This document shows, in pieces, positions 29,305 to 38,160 of a stretch of DNA of 64,000 bases (the first letter of the stretch is position 1; each line of letters starts with the position of its first letter). The notes under the pieces were generated by a model. That model worked only from the letters and a program-made list of their open reading frames with translations. It had not been told where the DNA came from and searched no databases. The translations under genes and the position numbers were made by a program. Where the stretch lies: NCBI GenBank assembly GCA_009746045.1, contig RPFO01000702.1, positions 494,001-558,000 on the forward strand. Reading direction: 5' to 3'. This stretch comes from Mesostigma viride (lineage: Eukaryota; Streptophyta; Mesostigmatophyceae; Mesostigmatales; Mesostigmataceae).

Positions 29305-30294
29305 ATGGTTTCTGCGGTATCTTTCAGAAAAACTGATTTAGAAGAGTTTTTGCAAAACTACTTTTATAAGGGGTTTCAAAGCTGCATACCGCTGCAAGGG
29401 GATGCAGGTCTTCGCTCATACTATCGGATTAAGGAAAGCGATGACAGATCATACATTCTGATGGATTGTCCTCCTACATATTGTAGCATTGATCCATTCA
29501 TTGAAATAGCACACTACTTAAGATCACAGAATTTTTCTAGTCCAGAAATTTTCCATTTTGATAGTAAAAAGGGGTTTATTATATTGGAAGATTTTGGCGA
29601 TGTGAATGTTAAAAATGTAATTCAAAATTCTCCACACGATTTGCATTTAAGGAAAAATATTTATTCCTCTATGCTTGACGTATTAATTTTGTTACAACAG
29701 AATATACCTACTTTTAGTTTAAAAATTTATGATAATAATTTACTGCTCAATGAACTTAAATTATTTACAGAGTGGTATATTCTTTATCGGTTAAAAAGAA
29801 ACTTAAGTATTATAGAATTAGATGACTTTAAAGATATTTGGCAGAGAATTTTAAATCATCAACTCTCTTTTAATAATTGTCTTGTACTAAGAGATTACCA
29901 CGTTGAAAACATAATGTATCTTGAGAGCTATAAGGGTATTAAATCACTGGGGTTACTTGATTTTCAAGACGCAATAATAGGTTCGCCTATATATGACGTT
30001 ATATCAGTTTTAGAAGATGCAAGAATTAAAGTACCACGAGCCTTTGCTCTTGATTGTCTTAAATATTTTGCTGCGGAAAAAAAACTAGAGTTACCAGACG
30101 TTTTAGTAGATTATCATATTCTGGGAGCTCAAAGAAACCTACGAATTTTAGGGGTATTCGCCAGAAAGTATATTAGAGATAAAAACGGTAATTATTTACG
30201 ATATATTCCCTTAGTCCTTGAATATTTGAATTATGATCTTTCGCACCCGATAATGTTAAAATTAAAAAATTGGTTTAGCAAAATTATTAATTAA
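29305..30294 (+). CDS. amgK: AmgK-like anomeric sugar kinase (APH family)
   Basis: This 329-residue aminoglycoside-phosphotransferase-fold kinase has LQGDAGLRSYYRI as nucleotide-binding region, the catalytic VLRDYHVENIM and the metal site GLLDFQDAIIG. AmgK phosphorylates MurNAc or GlcNAc at C1. The gene is followed by a MurU-like nucleotidyltransferase, the order seen in Pseudomonas and many alphaproteobacteria, where the pair turns recovered MurNAc into UDP-MurNAc. The tsaE gene that often precedes amgK is absent, and clpX is upstream instead. Family certain, substrate from context. Confidence 0.85.
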   Translation: MVSAVSFRKTDLEEFLQNYFYKGFQSCIPLQGDAGLRSYYRIKESDDRSYILMDCPPTYCSIDPFIEIAHYLRSQNFSSPEIFHFDSKKGFIILEDFGDVNVKNVIQNSPHDLHLRKNIYSSMLDVLILLQQNIPTFSLKIYDNNLLLNELKLFTEWYILYRLKRNLSIIELDDFKDIWQRILNHQLSFNNCLVLRDYHVENIMYLESYKGIKSLGLLDFQDAIIGSPIYDVISVLEDARIKVPRAFALDCLKYFAAEKKLELPDVLVDYHILGAQRNLRILGVFARKYIRDKNGNYLRYIPLVLEYLNYDLSHPIMLKLKNWFSKIIN

Positions 30295-30310
30295 GTAGTA
30301 AAATACCATA

Positions 30311-31090
30311 ATGACCATGGATTTAATTAATAAAACAGAGAAAAATAAAGGAGGACAACCCCTGCCCCCTATTGATACTATTATGCTTTTTGCAGCTGGT
30401 TTAGGGTCGAGGATGAGGCACTTAACTGAAAATAGTCCTAAATCACTTATTCCTGTACTTGGTAAGCCAATACTACATCATGCTCTGGATTTATGCAAAA
30501 CTTATCCTTTTAAGAAAATTGTTATTAACACGCATTATCTTCGTAAACAAGTCGAGTCCTCATTAAAGGAATATATGGTTAATAATCCGAATTTTTCTGA
30601 CGTTACTACTATATATGAGGAAGAATTATTGGAAACCGGAGGGGCTATAAAAAATGCAAAGGAAATATTAGGAGATAAACCCATATTTACTCTAAATACT
30701 GATACTATACTGCGAGCAAATTATAACATTTTTAAAGATATGATTAAGGAATGGAATCCAGAAAAAATGGATTTTTTACTCCTTTTGCAGCCCTATGATA
30801 GAGCAGTTGGGTATACTGGCCGTCATGGAGATTTTGAAATGGATCGATATGGTAGGCTTAGTAGACCAGATATAGAAGGTAATTACAGTTTTATGTATAC
30901 AGGACTTAGTATTTTAAAACCCGCTACCATAGCCAAAAACCCTCTTAAAATTTTCTCCTTAAAAGAATATTATTTAAACAACCAGAAAATATTCGGTATT
31001 AAAGCAAAAGATGCACGATGGTATCATGCAAGCAGACCAGAAGACTTAGTAGAAATTGAAATTGACATGCTTGCTTACGGAAATATATAA
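30311..31090 (+). CDS. murU: MurU-like nucleotidyltransferase
   Basis: This 259-residue sugar-phosphate nucleotidyltransferase has the NTP site FAAGLGSRM followed by the lysine of NSPKSLIPVLGKP, and the metal aspartate in FTLNTDTIL. With the adjacent kinase it would form MurNAc-1-P uridylyltransferase, the last step of the fosfomycin-insensitive recycling route. It is also the only intact sugar nucleotidyltransferase in the window, which matters because the GlmU here lacks its own. Whether it also accepts GlcNAc-1-P is unknown. Confidence 0.85.
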   Translation: MTMDLINKTEKNKGGQPLPPIDTIMLFAAGLGSRMRHLTENSPKSLIPVLGKPILHHALDLCKTYPFKKIVINTHYLRKQVESSLKEYMVNNPNFSDVTTIYEEELLETGGAIKNAKEILGDKPIFTLNTDTILRANYNIFKDMIKEWNPEKMDFLLLLQPYDRAVGYTGRHGDFEMDRYGRLSRPDIEGNYSFMYTGLSILKPATIAKNPLKIFSLKEYYLNNQKIFGIKAKDARWYHASRPEDLVEIEIDMLAYGNI

Positions 31091-31118
31091 ACTTATCAGT
31101 TAGTAAACGTTTAGTTAC

Positions 31119-31161
31119 CTGTGTAATTTATAGATATGATTACACAGCTGCATTTTTAGGT
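31119..31161 (+). terminator. Possible terminator after murU
   Basis: A perfect nine-base inverted repeat (CTGTGTAAT at 31119-31127, ATTACACAG at 31139-31147) with an 11-base loop lies about 30 bases after the murU stop. A short T run (TTTTT) begins a few bases further on. The loop is long and the T tract weak, so this may instead be a processing or regulatory hairpin. Confidence 0.4.
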
Positions 31162-31316
31162 TAATTTACAACCCGATAGTAGGAAGTGAGTTTTTTAAAT
31201 TTACTAACAAACTTCCGGTCGGCGGTATACTGATAATTTTGTATTGGAAAACCTAATTTTTTATTTTCTTTCCCCTAAATTATCTATAGCGAATGAGCAG
31301 AAAGAAATTGTTTTAA

Positions 31317-31352
31317 TAAAAAAAAGAGCCAGCTAAATAAATTAGCTAGCTC
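31317..31352 (-). terminator. Rho-independent terminator of pal
   Basis: On the minus strand, GAGCTAGCTAA and TTAGCTGGCTC pair with one mismatch around a five-base loop and are followed directly by a run of eight or nine T. It lies 26 bases after the pal stop codon. This is the clearest intrinsic terminator in the window. Confidence 0.85.
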
Positions 31353-31377
31353 CCTAGAGTAATTTGTACTGCTTGCT

Positions 31378-31818
31378 TTATTTCAGCGCAGTAACACCCC
31401 TACGATTTTTGCTCCATGCTGCTTCGTTATCACCGATAACTTCTGGTCTTTCCTTACCATAAGAAATGGTTTCAATACGTTTTGAATCAACACCGTGGTG
31501 TGCTAAGAACCCCTTAACTGCGTGGGCTCTTCTTTCACCTAAAGCAATATTGTACTCTCTTGTACCTCTTTCATCGCAATGTCCTTCGATTACCATGCTA
31601 ACGGCTGGATGCTCTTTTAGCCATTTTGCTTGGCGCATCAAGGTCTGTTGTGCTTCATGGGAAAGAGAAGAACTATCGTAGCTAAAGAATACTTTAGATC
31701 CGGCTTCTTTTTCGAATGCTGCAGCCTGGGAATGGCCAGCACCATGCTTGCCTACAGAAGAGCTACAACCAGCAAGTAGAAGCATTGTGCAGAAAGCTAA
31801 TGCAATTTTTTTTATCAT
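31378..31818 (-). CDS. pal: Peptidoglycan-associated lipoprotein
   Basis: This 146-residue outer-membrane lipoprotein has a signal peptide ending in lipobox LAGC, with Cys18 lipidated. An OmpA-like peptidoglycan-binding domain follows, containing IEGHCDERGTREYNIALGE with the diaminopimelate-contacting residues. Pal, with TolB, pulls the outer membrane inward at division. A GGAG ribosome site precedes the ATG. The gene seems monocistronic, with its own terminator. The presence of Pal and dap genes argues for a real peptidoglycan layer. Confidence 0.95.
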   Translation of the reverse strand: MIKKIALAFCTMLLLAGCSSSVGKHGAGHSQAAAFEKEAGSKVFFSYDSSSLSHEAQQTLMRQAKWLKEHPAVSMVIEGHCDERGTREYNIALGERRAHAVKGFLAHHGVDSKRIETISYGKERPEVIGDNEAAWSKNRRGVTALK

Positions 31819-32077
31819 AACTAAATCTCCATAAATTAACTTAAAAACTTATTATCTAAAACACCTCGTGCAATTTGGATTGCATTTTAGTATATGATAA
31901 TAATGATGGATTATAACAACTTTATTTATCGTGATAAACCTTAATTTTTAGGGAATCAATTAAAAGAAGATGTGTTAAGTTTTATGTGGCATAAATATCA
32001 TTATTTACGTCATATAAACATAAGATTATATTAATCATTTATTGGTTATTTACAACAATTTCACTAGATTAGTTAAT

Positions 32078-33079
32078 ATGGCCTCAGATTTAAGCAATAA
32101 ATCATATCCTGATATTTGGGTGTTAGTTGATAACCGCACAGGGGGAGCTAACCAAGCTTTAGCCTTAGCTTCTAGGTTAAGTCCAACCCATCAAGTAAAA
32201 AATATTCAATATAATAATTTCAGTAGTTTACCGAGTTTTATACTAGGTTCCTGGCCGATAAATATAAAAAAATCAGTTTTAAATGAGTTAAAGTCTCAAA
32301 ACCCTCCCGATATTATTATTTCTTCAGGTAGGAGAACCGCTGCGCTAGCGATTTACTTAAAAAAGAGATTCAATAATAAAATTAAGGTTGTTCAAATTAT
32401 GCGCCCGGGACTGAATCCCAAATTGTTTGATCTAATAATTCTTCCCCAGCATGATAATTATAATTATACCTTACCTAATATAGTTAGAATAATTGGTGCT
32501 TTAAATGATGTGCAGAGTTCGATGCTGCACACTAAATCTGCATTTAGGACCAATTATCCGGAGTTACCAAATTTTATTGCAGTTATTATAGGGGGATCGA
32601 CCAAAAGTTATAAATTTAGTGCAGAAACTGCCGAATTCTTATCTAATAAAATTCTTGCTATATCCGCCTATCATTCTTTACCAGTTTTTATTAGTTTTAG
32701 CAGAAGAACCCCACAAGACGTAAAAGAAATTTTTAAAAATAAATTTCCAGAGCCTCATATGATTTATGATACGGATGGGAATTTACCGAATCCATATCCA
32801 GGAATCATAGGAGAAGGAGAATATATAATTATTACTGCTGATTCAATTTCTATGTGCAGCGAAGCAGCAAGTACAGGTAAGCCAATTTACATTTTCTATC
32901 CGGAAAATTTTAAACTTAAAAAACATAGGTTTTTCGTTCAGCAATTAATAGATATAGGTGTTGCAAGGATTTTAGGTCAAACTACTGCTTTTCTTGAAAA
33001 ATATGATTACGAGCCTCTATATGAAATAGATAAAGTTACAGGAATCATTAATAAGAAACTTGTTAAAGAAAAAGTATAA
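32078..33079 (+). CDS. ELM1/GtrOC1 family protein (DUF1022)
   Basis: This 333-residue protein matches the mitochondrial-fission ELM1 family of alphaproteobacteria. It has DNRTGGANQALALA at the start, SSGRRTAALAIYLKK, and a late MCSEAASTGKPIYIF segment that resembles the nucleotide-sugar site of GT-B glycosyltransferases. The ATG at 32078 is taken instead of the TTG at 32042 because homologues begin close to this point. In plants ELM1 recruits a dynamin to mitochondria. The bacterial role is unknown, and a glycosyltransferase-like activity is the best guess. A HIT gene follows eight bases later. Confidence 0.78.
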   Translation: MASDLSNKSYPDIWVLVDNRTGGANQALALASRLSPTHQVKNIQYNNFSSLPSFILGSWPINIKKSVLNELKSQNPPDIIISSGRRTAALAIYLKKRFNNKIKVVQIMRPGLNPKLFDLIILPQHDNYNYTLPNIVRIIGALNDVQSSMLHTKSAFRTNYPELPNFIAVIIGGSTKSYKFSAETAEFLSNKILAISAYHSLPVFISFSRRTPQDVKEIFKNKFPEPHMIYDTDGNLPNPYPGIIGEGEYIIITADSISMCSEAASTGKPIYIFYPENFKLKKHRFFVQQLIDIGVARILGQTTAFLEKYDYEPLYEIDKVTGIINKKLVKEKV

Positions 33080-33087
33080 ATATTTTT

Positions 33088-33495
33088 ATGAGCTTTAAGT
33101 TAGATCCAATCCTTGAAAGAGATAGTCATCATTTAACCCAGTTAAAACTTTGTCAAATAAGATTAATGGATAATTCTAATTACCCATGGCTTATTTTAGT
33201 ACCGATGAAAAATAATATTATAGAAATTACTGATTTTGAACAAACTGATTATGATCTCTTTAATTGGGAAATAAGAAAAGTAGCTAAAATTCTTCAGAAT
33301 GAATTTAAACCAGATAAATTGAATATTGCCACCATAGGCAATATTGTCCCCCAGCTGCATGTTCATATTATTGTACGGTTTAAGAATGACAGGCTATTTC
33401 CTAAAACGGTTTGGGGGAGTCAGTTCGTACCTTACGAACACGAAAATTTGAAAGCCATTAAAGATATCATAATTAAATCCCTTATTACCTATTAA
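33088..33495 (+). CDS. HIT family hydrolase/transferase
   Basis: This 135-residue protein has the histidine triad signature QLHVHIIVR near residue 90 and an N-terminal beta-sheet region containing WLILVP. HIT proteins cleave nucleoside phosphoramidates, dinucleotides or related bonds. This one lacks flanking domains, so the substrate is not known. It follows the ELM1-like gene by eight bases, the pairing seen in some other alphaproteobacteria, and both may act together. Confidence 0.88.
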   Translation: MSFKLDPILERDSHHLTQLKLCQIRLMDNSNYPWLILVPMKNNIIEITDFEQTDYDLFNWEIRKVAKILQNEFKPDKLNIATIGNIVPQLHVHIIVRFKNDRLFPKTVWGSQFVPYEHENLKAIKDIIIKSLITY

Positions 33496-33624
33496 AATAG
33501 AAAAACACAGTTCTTATAATTATTCCTAAACTAAATATGAAATTTTAGGTATGTACTTCAAGTGCTAAATATATTATCGTTATTAAACTTTCAGTTCTAA
33601 TTTAAGTTACCATAAATAAATATT

Positions 33625-36426
33625 ATGAAGTTTGATTTTGATATAGCAGTTATAATCGCATTTTTATTATTAAATTTAATTTTTGGCCTAGCATCAGGGC
33701 GGGGTATAAAAAACATTCGCGAGTATGCTATAGGTAGCAGAAATTTCAGTACTGCAACTATAGTAGCTACCATAGTTGCAACGTGGATTTTTGGTAGCGT
33801 CGTTTCCCTCAACTTAATAGAAACATATAATAATGGATTATATTTTATAATTCCTGGTATAGCTGATGGAATATCATTTTTTATAATTGCCTATTTTTAT
33901 GCTCCGCGCATGAAGGAATTTCTAGGAAAGTTATCAGTAGCTGAAGCTATGGGCAGCGTATATGGAAAAAATGTACGTATCATTACCGCAGTTTCAGGGA
34001 TAATTCCGGCAATAGGGAATATAGCGATACAATTTTCAATTTTTACAATTTTGCTTAATTATTTATTTGGGGAAGTAAATATTTATATTTTATTATTTGG
34101 TAGTTTGGTAGTTATTACTTATTCAAGCTTAGGAGGAATTAAATCGGTGACTTTTACCGATATGATCCAATTTTTTACTTTCGGAGTAGTAATCCCCATG
34201 ATGGTTTTTCTAATCTGGAAAGAAATAAGCAGCGTGGATGAAATTTCAAACATTTTAATAACAAATCCTCTTTTTGATTATAAAGAGGTTTTAAATATTG
34301 ATAACCCAAGGTTTAGCAGTGTAATATTACTATTTTTATTCTTCATGATTCCTGGGCTAGATCCTGCTCTGTTTCAAAGGATAACAATGGCTAAAAGCAC
34401 TACGCAAATCACTAGAGCTTTTATCGTTTCCGGAATTATTATTACTTGTTTTTATATGTTAATTGATTTTGCAGGTGTATTACTCCTAGCGGATAATGTG
34501 ACCAATATAAATGAAAATAATATACTACGGTATGTTCTGGATAATTATTGCCATGCTGGTTTTAAAGGGTTTTTTATAATAGGCATTATGGCAATGATAA
34601 TGTCTACTGCTGATTCTTATATTAATACTTCCTCGATATTATTTTCTTACGATTTATGCCAATCTTTAGGCGTTAGGCTATCAGAGCAGAAAACCTTATT
34701 ATTGATCCGTATCTCTTCTTTATTTATAGGATTTGCAGGGCTATTACTGAGTTTTTTGTCAGGAAATTTGCTTGAAATGATTTTGGCTTCTCACGGGTTT
34801 TACATGCCGATAGTATCGATTCCATTAATATTAGCCATATTTGGTTTTCGCAGTTCTAGCACAGCGGTATTAATCGGAATGGTTGCAGGGTTTGTTACAA
34901 TAATTTACTTTAAAGTCTTTTCGAAAGTAGACAGTATTATACCCGGTATGCTCGGTAACCTGATATTTTTCATGGGAAGCCATTATATATTAGGTGAAAA
35001 AGGCGGGTGGGTTGGAATTAAAGATAAATCTCCACTTGATGCTTTAAGACTTGAGAGGAAAAGAAAAATTAACCGTTTTCTCCAATCAATCAAAACATTT
35101 AGCTTTATTGGATTTTGCCAGAATAATACTCCAAAAGAGGAAAGGATATTTGTTTATTTTGGCTTATTTTCTGCAATTATAGTATTTTCAAATGCTTATC
35201 CCCTCCCGAAAAATTTACAAGAGCAATACATAACTACTCTTAATTCCATCTATTATTCAACATTAATGCTATCAGCTGTATTTATAACTTATCCGGTTTG
35301 GCTTGAAAAATTTAAGAATAAAATATTTATTTCTGTTTTATGGAATATAACGGTATTTTACAACTTAGTTTTTTGCAGTAGTTTACTCGTTGTTATAAGT
35401 CTATTTAACCAAATAAATGTAGCGGTACTAATTACCGGTTTAATAACAGTTGCAATCCTCATGAGGTGGCAAGTGGCAATTTTAATGATTATAAGCGGCG
35501 TAGCTATGTCTATCTGGTTTTATGAAAATTATCTGCAGCTTGATTTTGTTCCTGATTATGTTGTTAATCTGCAATTTAAAATAATTTACTTTCTGCTATT
35601 GATAAGTACTGTATTAATTGCATTTTTAAAACCCAAACAGGAGCAAAATCAGCTTACAGAAGATAAAGTACTTCATCTGGGTAATCAGTTGCAAGATCAT
35701 GCTATAAGTTTAGAAAAGGCATTAAAAGTAAAAAGCGAATTCTTACAAAATATTGAACATGAGGGGCATACCCCAATTACCGGAATTACAACCACAGGCC
35801 AGGTACTTTATGAATATTATGACCAGCTCAGCGAAAAAGAACGGAAAGAAATGGCCAGGAATATTGCTAAAAGCTCTGACAGATTGCTTACTCTAGTAAA
35901 CAATTTAATTGACGTTTCAAAACTTAGTACCATGAAATACCAATTAAATAAAACCCAAGTAAATTTAAGCGAGCTTTTATATGATCGGCTAGAATATTGC
36001 AAAAAATTATATCTAGAGCAAAAGAACCTGAATTTTTTAAACAGAATTGAAGATAATATACTGATTGAATGTGATCGGCACTATATAACTTCAGCTATTG
36101 ATAGTTTAATTGTTAATGCAATAAAGCATACCCGCGAAGGTGACATAACCATAGGTCTGCACAGAAGCGAATTTGAACTTAAATTTAGCATAAGTAATGG
36201 GGGAGAAATACCAAAAGAAGAGTTAAATACTATATTTGAACCATTTACGATTGGTTCAAATAGCCGCACAAAATCAGGTGCTATTCCTAATGGACAAAGA
36301 GGTTTAGGCCTGGCTTTGTGCAAGTTAGCTATAGAAGCTCATGGCGGGTGCATCTGGGTTGAAAATAGCATGCACAGAGAGGTTATTTTTACATTTACTA
36401 TCCCAGTAGTAAACAAAGTAGTTTAA
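33625..36426 (+). CDS. Sodium:solute symporter fused to a histidine kinase (copy 1)
   Basis: This 933-residue protein has an N-terminal sodium:solute symporter domain (about residues 1-480, roughly 12 membrane segments) followed by further membrane helices to about residue 675. It ends in a histidine kinase with H-box NIEHEGHTP (His712), N-box IVNAIKHT and a RGLGLALC G2 box. The G1 box reads SNGGEIP rather than DxGxGI, so ATP binding may be weaker. Substrate sensing and transport are probably linked, as in CbrA. No response regulator gene is near. The related copy at 54171-56996 shares the same layout. Confidence 0.86.
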   Translation: MKFDFDIAVIIAFLLLNLIFGLASGRGIKNIREYAIGSRNFSTATIVATIVATWIFGSVVSLNLIETYNNGLYFIIPGIADGISFFIIAYFYAPRMKEFLGKLSVAEAMGSVYGKNVRIITAVSGIIPAIGNIAIQFSIFTILLNYLFGEVNIYILLFGSLVVITYSSLGGIKSVTFTDMIQFFTFGVVIPMMVFLIWKEISSVDEISNILITNPLFDYKEVLNIDNPRFSSVILLFLFFMIPGLDPALFQRITMAKSTTQITRAFIVSGIIITCFYMLIDFAGVLLLADNVTNINENNILRYVLDNYCHAGFKGFFIIGIMAMIMSTADSYINTSSILFSYDLCQSLGVRLSEQKTLLLIRISSLFIGFAGLLLSFLSGNLLEMILASHGFYMPIVSIPLILAIFGFRSSSTAVLIGMVAGFVTIIYFKVFSKVDSIIPGMLGNLIFFMGSHYILGEKGGWVGIKDKSPLDALRLERKRKINRFLQSIKTFSFIGFCQNNTPKEERIFVYFGLFSAIIVFSNAYPLPKNLQEQYITTLNSIYYSTLMLSAVFITYPVWLEKFKNKIFISVLWNITVFYNLVFCSSLLVVISLFNQINVAVLITGLITVAILMRWQVAILMIISGVAMSIWFYENYLQLDFVPDYVVNLQFKIIYFLLLISTVLIAFLKPKQEQNQLTEDKVLHLGNQLQDHAISLEKALKVKSEFLQNIEHEGHTPITGITTTGQVLYEYYDQLSEKERKEMARNIAKSSDRLLTLVNNLIDVSKLSTMKYQLNKTQVNLSELLYDRLEYCKKLYLEQKNLNFLNRIEDNILIECDRHYITSAIDSLIVNAIKHTREGDITIGLHRSEFELKFSISNGGEIPKEELNTIFEPFTIGSNSRTKSGAIPNGQRGLGLALCKLAIEAHGGCIWVENSMHREVIFTFTIPVVNKVV

Positions 36427-36439
36427 TTTAAATTAAGGA

Positions 36440-37681
36440 TCATATTTTGGCCTTATCGTTATAGTAGGGCCAAGCAATTGCCAAAATTGTTGCTAATGAA
36501 ATGATGAACATGAACCACCCTATTACAAATGGGGATTTTGTATAATGGTATAACCCAAGACAAATAGCTGGGGTCATTTTACCTATAATTGCTGTTCCTA
36601 TTGAATATCCAATACCGGCTATTAAATATTTTTCTGGTTTATGTATAATAGTCTCATACCATAAGTTTATAACATCATTAAAAACAACCCCTATTAATAT
36701 GATCCAAATTTTTATCGATACTATATAAGCAAATGAACTGGTTTTAATTGGATACCATATTGGGATTATGGTAATTGCCATGATTCCAGCAGTAAATAAT
36801 AATAAGTTTTTGATCTCAAATTTAAACAGAAAAGTTCCTATTACGGGAAGCAGGATCATATCCATGATTAAGAGTATGGTATTAGAAGTCATCATATTTT
36901 CTAAAGTAAACCCGGTAAATTCTGGAATTAAGTTATTCATAATAATAAACGGTACTGAGTATGTGGCATAACTGAATCCGGAGGTAATAGCTACCCTCAG
37001 TAATAAACCTTTATTATCCCATAGGGTTTTTACTGTTCCAATAGAATATAATGATAATGTTTGTTTAATATTGAGTGGTAATTTTTCAGTTTTATAAATT
37101 CTTAAGATATAACCGAATAAAGCAGTAATGCCCCCAATGACAAAACACATGCGCCAATATATTGATTCTTGACGATTAAGAGCAATGGTACTTGCAAAAG
37201 ATGCAAATACTATACCTAACATTACAGATGTCTGGTACAAATAAGAACTTTTTAAAGCCTCGCTCTTCTTTTTCTCTGCTAAAATATATAGCTTTGCTAT
37301 TGAAATTTCACCTGCTGAAAAAGTGCCTGAAAAAAAACGAAGAATAATAAGAAAGATAGGGGCATAAACTCCTATCTGATTATAGGTAGGTAGAAAACCA
37401 AGAACTAAAGTAGTTATCCCCACTCCAATTAAAGAATACGATAAACTCACCGCTGGTCCAGAAGTTAGAGCTATAAGGCCAAAAATATACGACCCTAATG
37501 GCCGTGTAATTATTGTAGTAGCTAAAACGCTGTAAGCTAGTATTAAGGAAATGATCGGATCGGAAGTGGGAAAAAACAATTGGGCAAATACCGGAGCTAA
37601 AAAACTATAGAGAGCCGTATCAAAATGATCTACTGCGCTGCCAATTAAAATTGAGTAATCTCGTTTGGATAAATTTTTCAT
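36440..37681 (-). CDS. MFS transporter under TPP riboswitch control, candidate thiamine importer
   Basis: This 413-residue major facilitator has 12 hydrophobic segments. Its early DHFDTALYSFLAPVF resembles the metabolite:H+ symporter (ProP-like) group. By family alone its substrate is open. The leader carries a thiamine pyrophosphate riboswitch (37768-37866, minus strand) with its own promoter. That points to uptake of thiamine, its phosphate or a precursor. No thi synthesis genes lie in the window. The start at 37681 has no strong ribosome site, which suits control of translation or a weak leader. It converges with the symporter-kinase gene. Confidence 0.8.
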   Translation of the reverse strand: MKNLSKRDYSILIGSAVDHFDTALYSFLAPVFAQLFFPTSDPIISLILAYSVLATTIITRPLGSYIFGLIALTSGPAVSLSYSLIGVGITTLVLGFLPTYNQIGVYAPIFLIILRFFSGTFSAGEISIAKLYILAEKKKSEALKSSYLYQTSVMLGIVFASFASTIALNRQESIYWRMCFVIGGITALFGYILRIYKTEKLPLNIKQTLSLYSIGTVKTLWDNKGLLLRVAITSGFSYATYSVPFIIMNNLIPEFTGFTLENMMTSNTILLIMDMILLPVIGTFLFKFEIKNLLLFTAGIMAITIIPIWYPIKTSSFAYIVSIKIWIILIGVVFNDVINLWYETIIHKPEKYLIAGIGYSIGTAIIGKMTPAICLGLYHYTKSPFVIGWFMFIISLATILAIAWPYYNDKAKI

Positions 37682-37767
37682 ATATTATGTTATAATAATA
37701 TTAAATTTACCAGAGATGATCATCTTAAGGCGATGTTCTAAACATGCCATTAGGTACGAGCGCTATT

Positions 37768-37866
37768 TACCTCCCTTCGCAGGCATTATCCTGAATCAGG
37801 TAGATCAAATTTCTAAAAATTTGAGTAGGGTATAATCTCAGCCTTTATTTATGGCACCCCTGGTAT
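37768..37866 (-). promoter_or_regulatory. TPP (THI-box) riboswitch
   Basis: On the minus strand the conserved blocks of the thiamine pyrophosphate aptamer occur in order: CAGGGGTGCC, GGCTGAGA, TACCC, an AAATTT-type P3 extension hairpin, ACCTGATTCAGGATAATGCC and GCGAAGGGA. CTGAGA and ACCTGAT...GGATAATGCC are diagnostic. The element lies about 90 bases upstream of the MFS start. Past it, GAT-GATC-ATC and AGCGCT palindromes lie in the leader. I cannot tell whether control is by transcription end or by ribosome site masking. Confidence 0.93.
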
Positions 37867-37875
37867 CTTCTATTC

Positions 37876-37903
37876 AAGATAGATAAGTATTTTTTATTGT
37901 CAA
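37876..37903 (-). promoter_or_regulatory. Sigma-70-type promoter for the TPP riboswitch transcript
   Basis: On the minus strand a perfect TTGACA (37903-37898) is followed by a 16-base spacer and TATCTT (37881-37876). Transcription would start a few bases before the aptamer begins at 37866. So the riboswitch and MFS gene form their own transcription unit, separate from tRNA-Leu upstream. Confidence 0.7.
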
Positions 37904-38006
37904 TGAGCAGATAACTTTTTACGTTGTAGTTAACTAAACTGGAAGAGTTTGTAATGATGTTAGATGAGAAATTTTGATAACTGAAAAAGATCTCTTTTTT
38001 AAGGTT

Positions 38007-38091
38007 TGGTACCCGCGGCCGGACTTGAACCGGCACGAGCTAAGCTCCACAGATTTTAAGTCTATTATGTCTACCATTCCATCACGCGGGC
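38007..38091 (-). tRNA. tRNA-Leu (anticodon TAA)
   Basis: The minus strand folds as a class II tRNA. The acceptor stem is GCCCGCG with CGCGGGT, the anticodon stem ATAGA/TCTGT surrounds CTTAAAA with anticodon TAA, and the long variable arm is GGAGCTTAGCTC. The T loop is TTCAAGT and the 3' CCA is encoded. An AAAAAGA/TCTTTTT hairpin just after the 3' end may terminate it. Confidence 0.95.
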
Positions 38092-38160
38092 ACAAACTTG
38101 AGTCGCAATATTATTCGAAAAACTTGGGCGGTGCAAGTTTTTTTTCATCTACCTACCTAG

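Noticed and set aside
37845-38036. Minus-strand open frame of 63 codons
   Set aside because: It reads through the 3' part of tRNA-Leu and into the TPP aptamer, so it is a shadow of RNA features.
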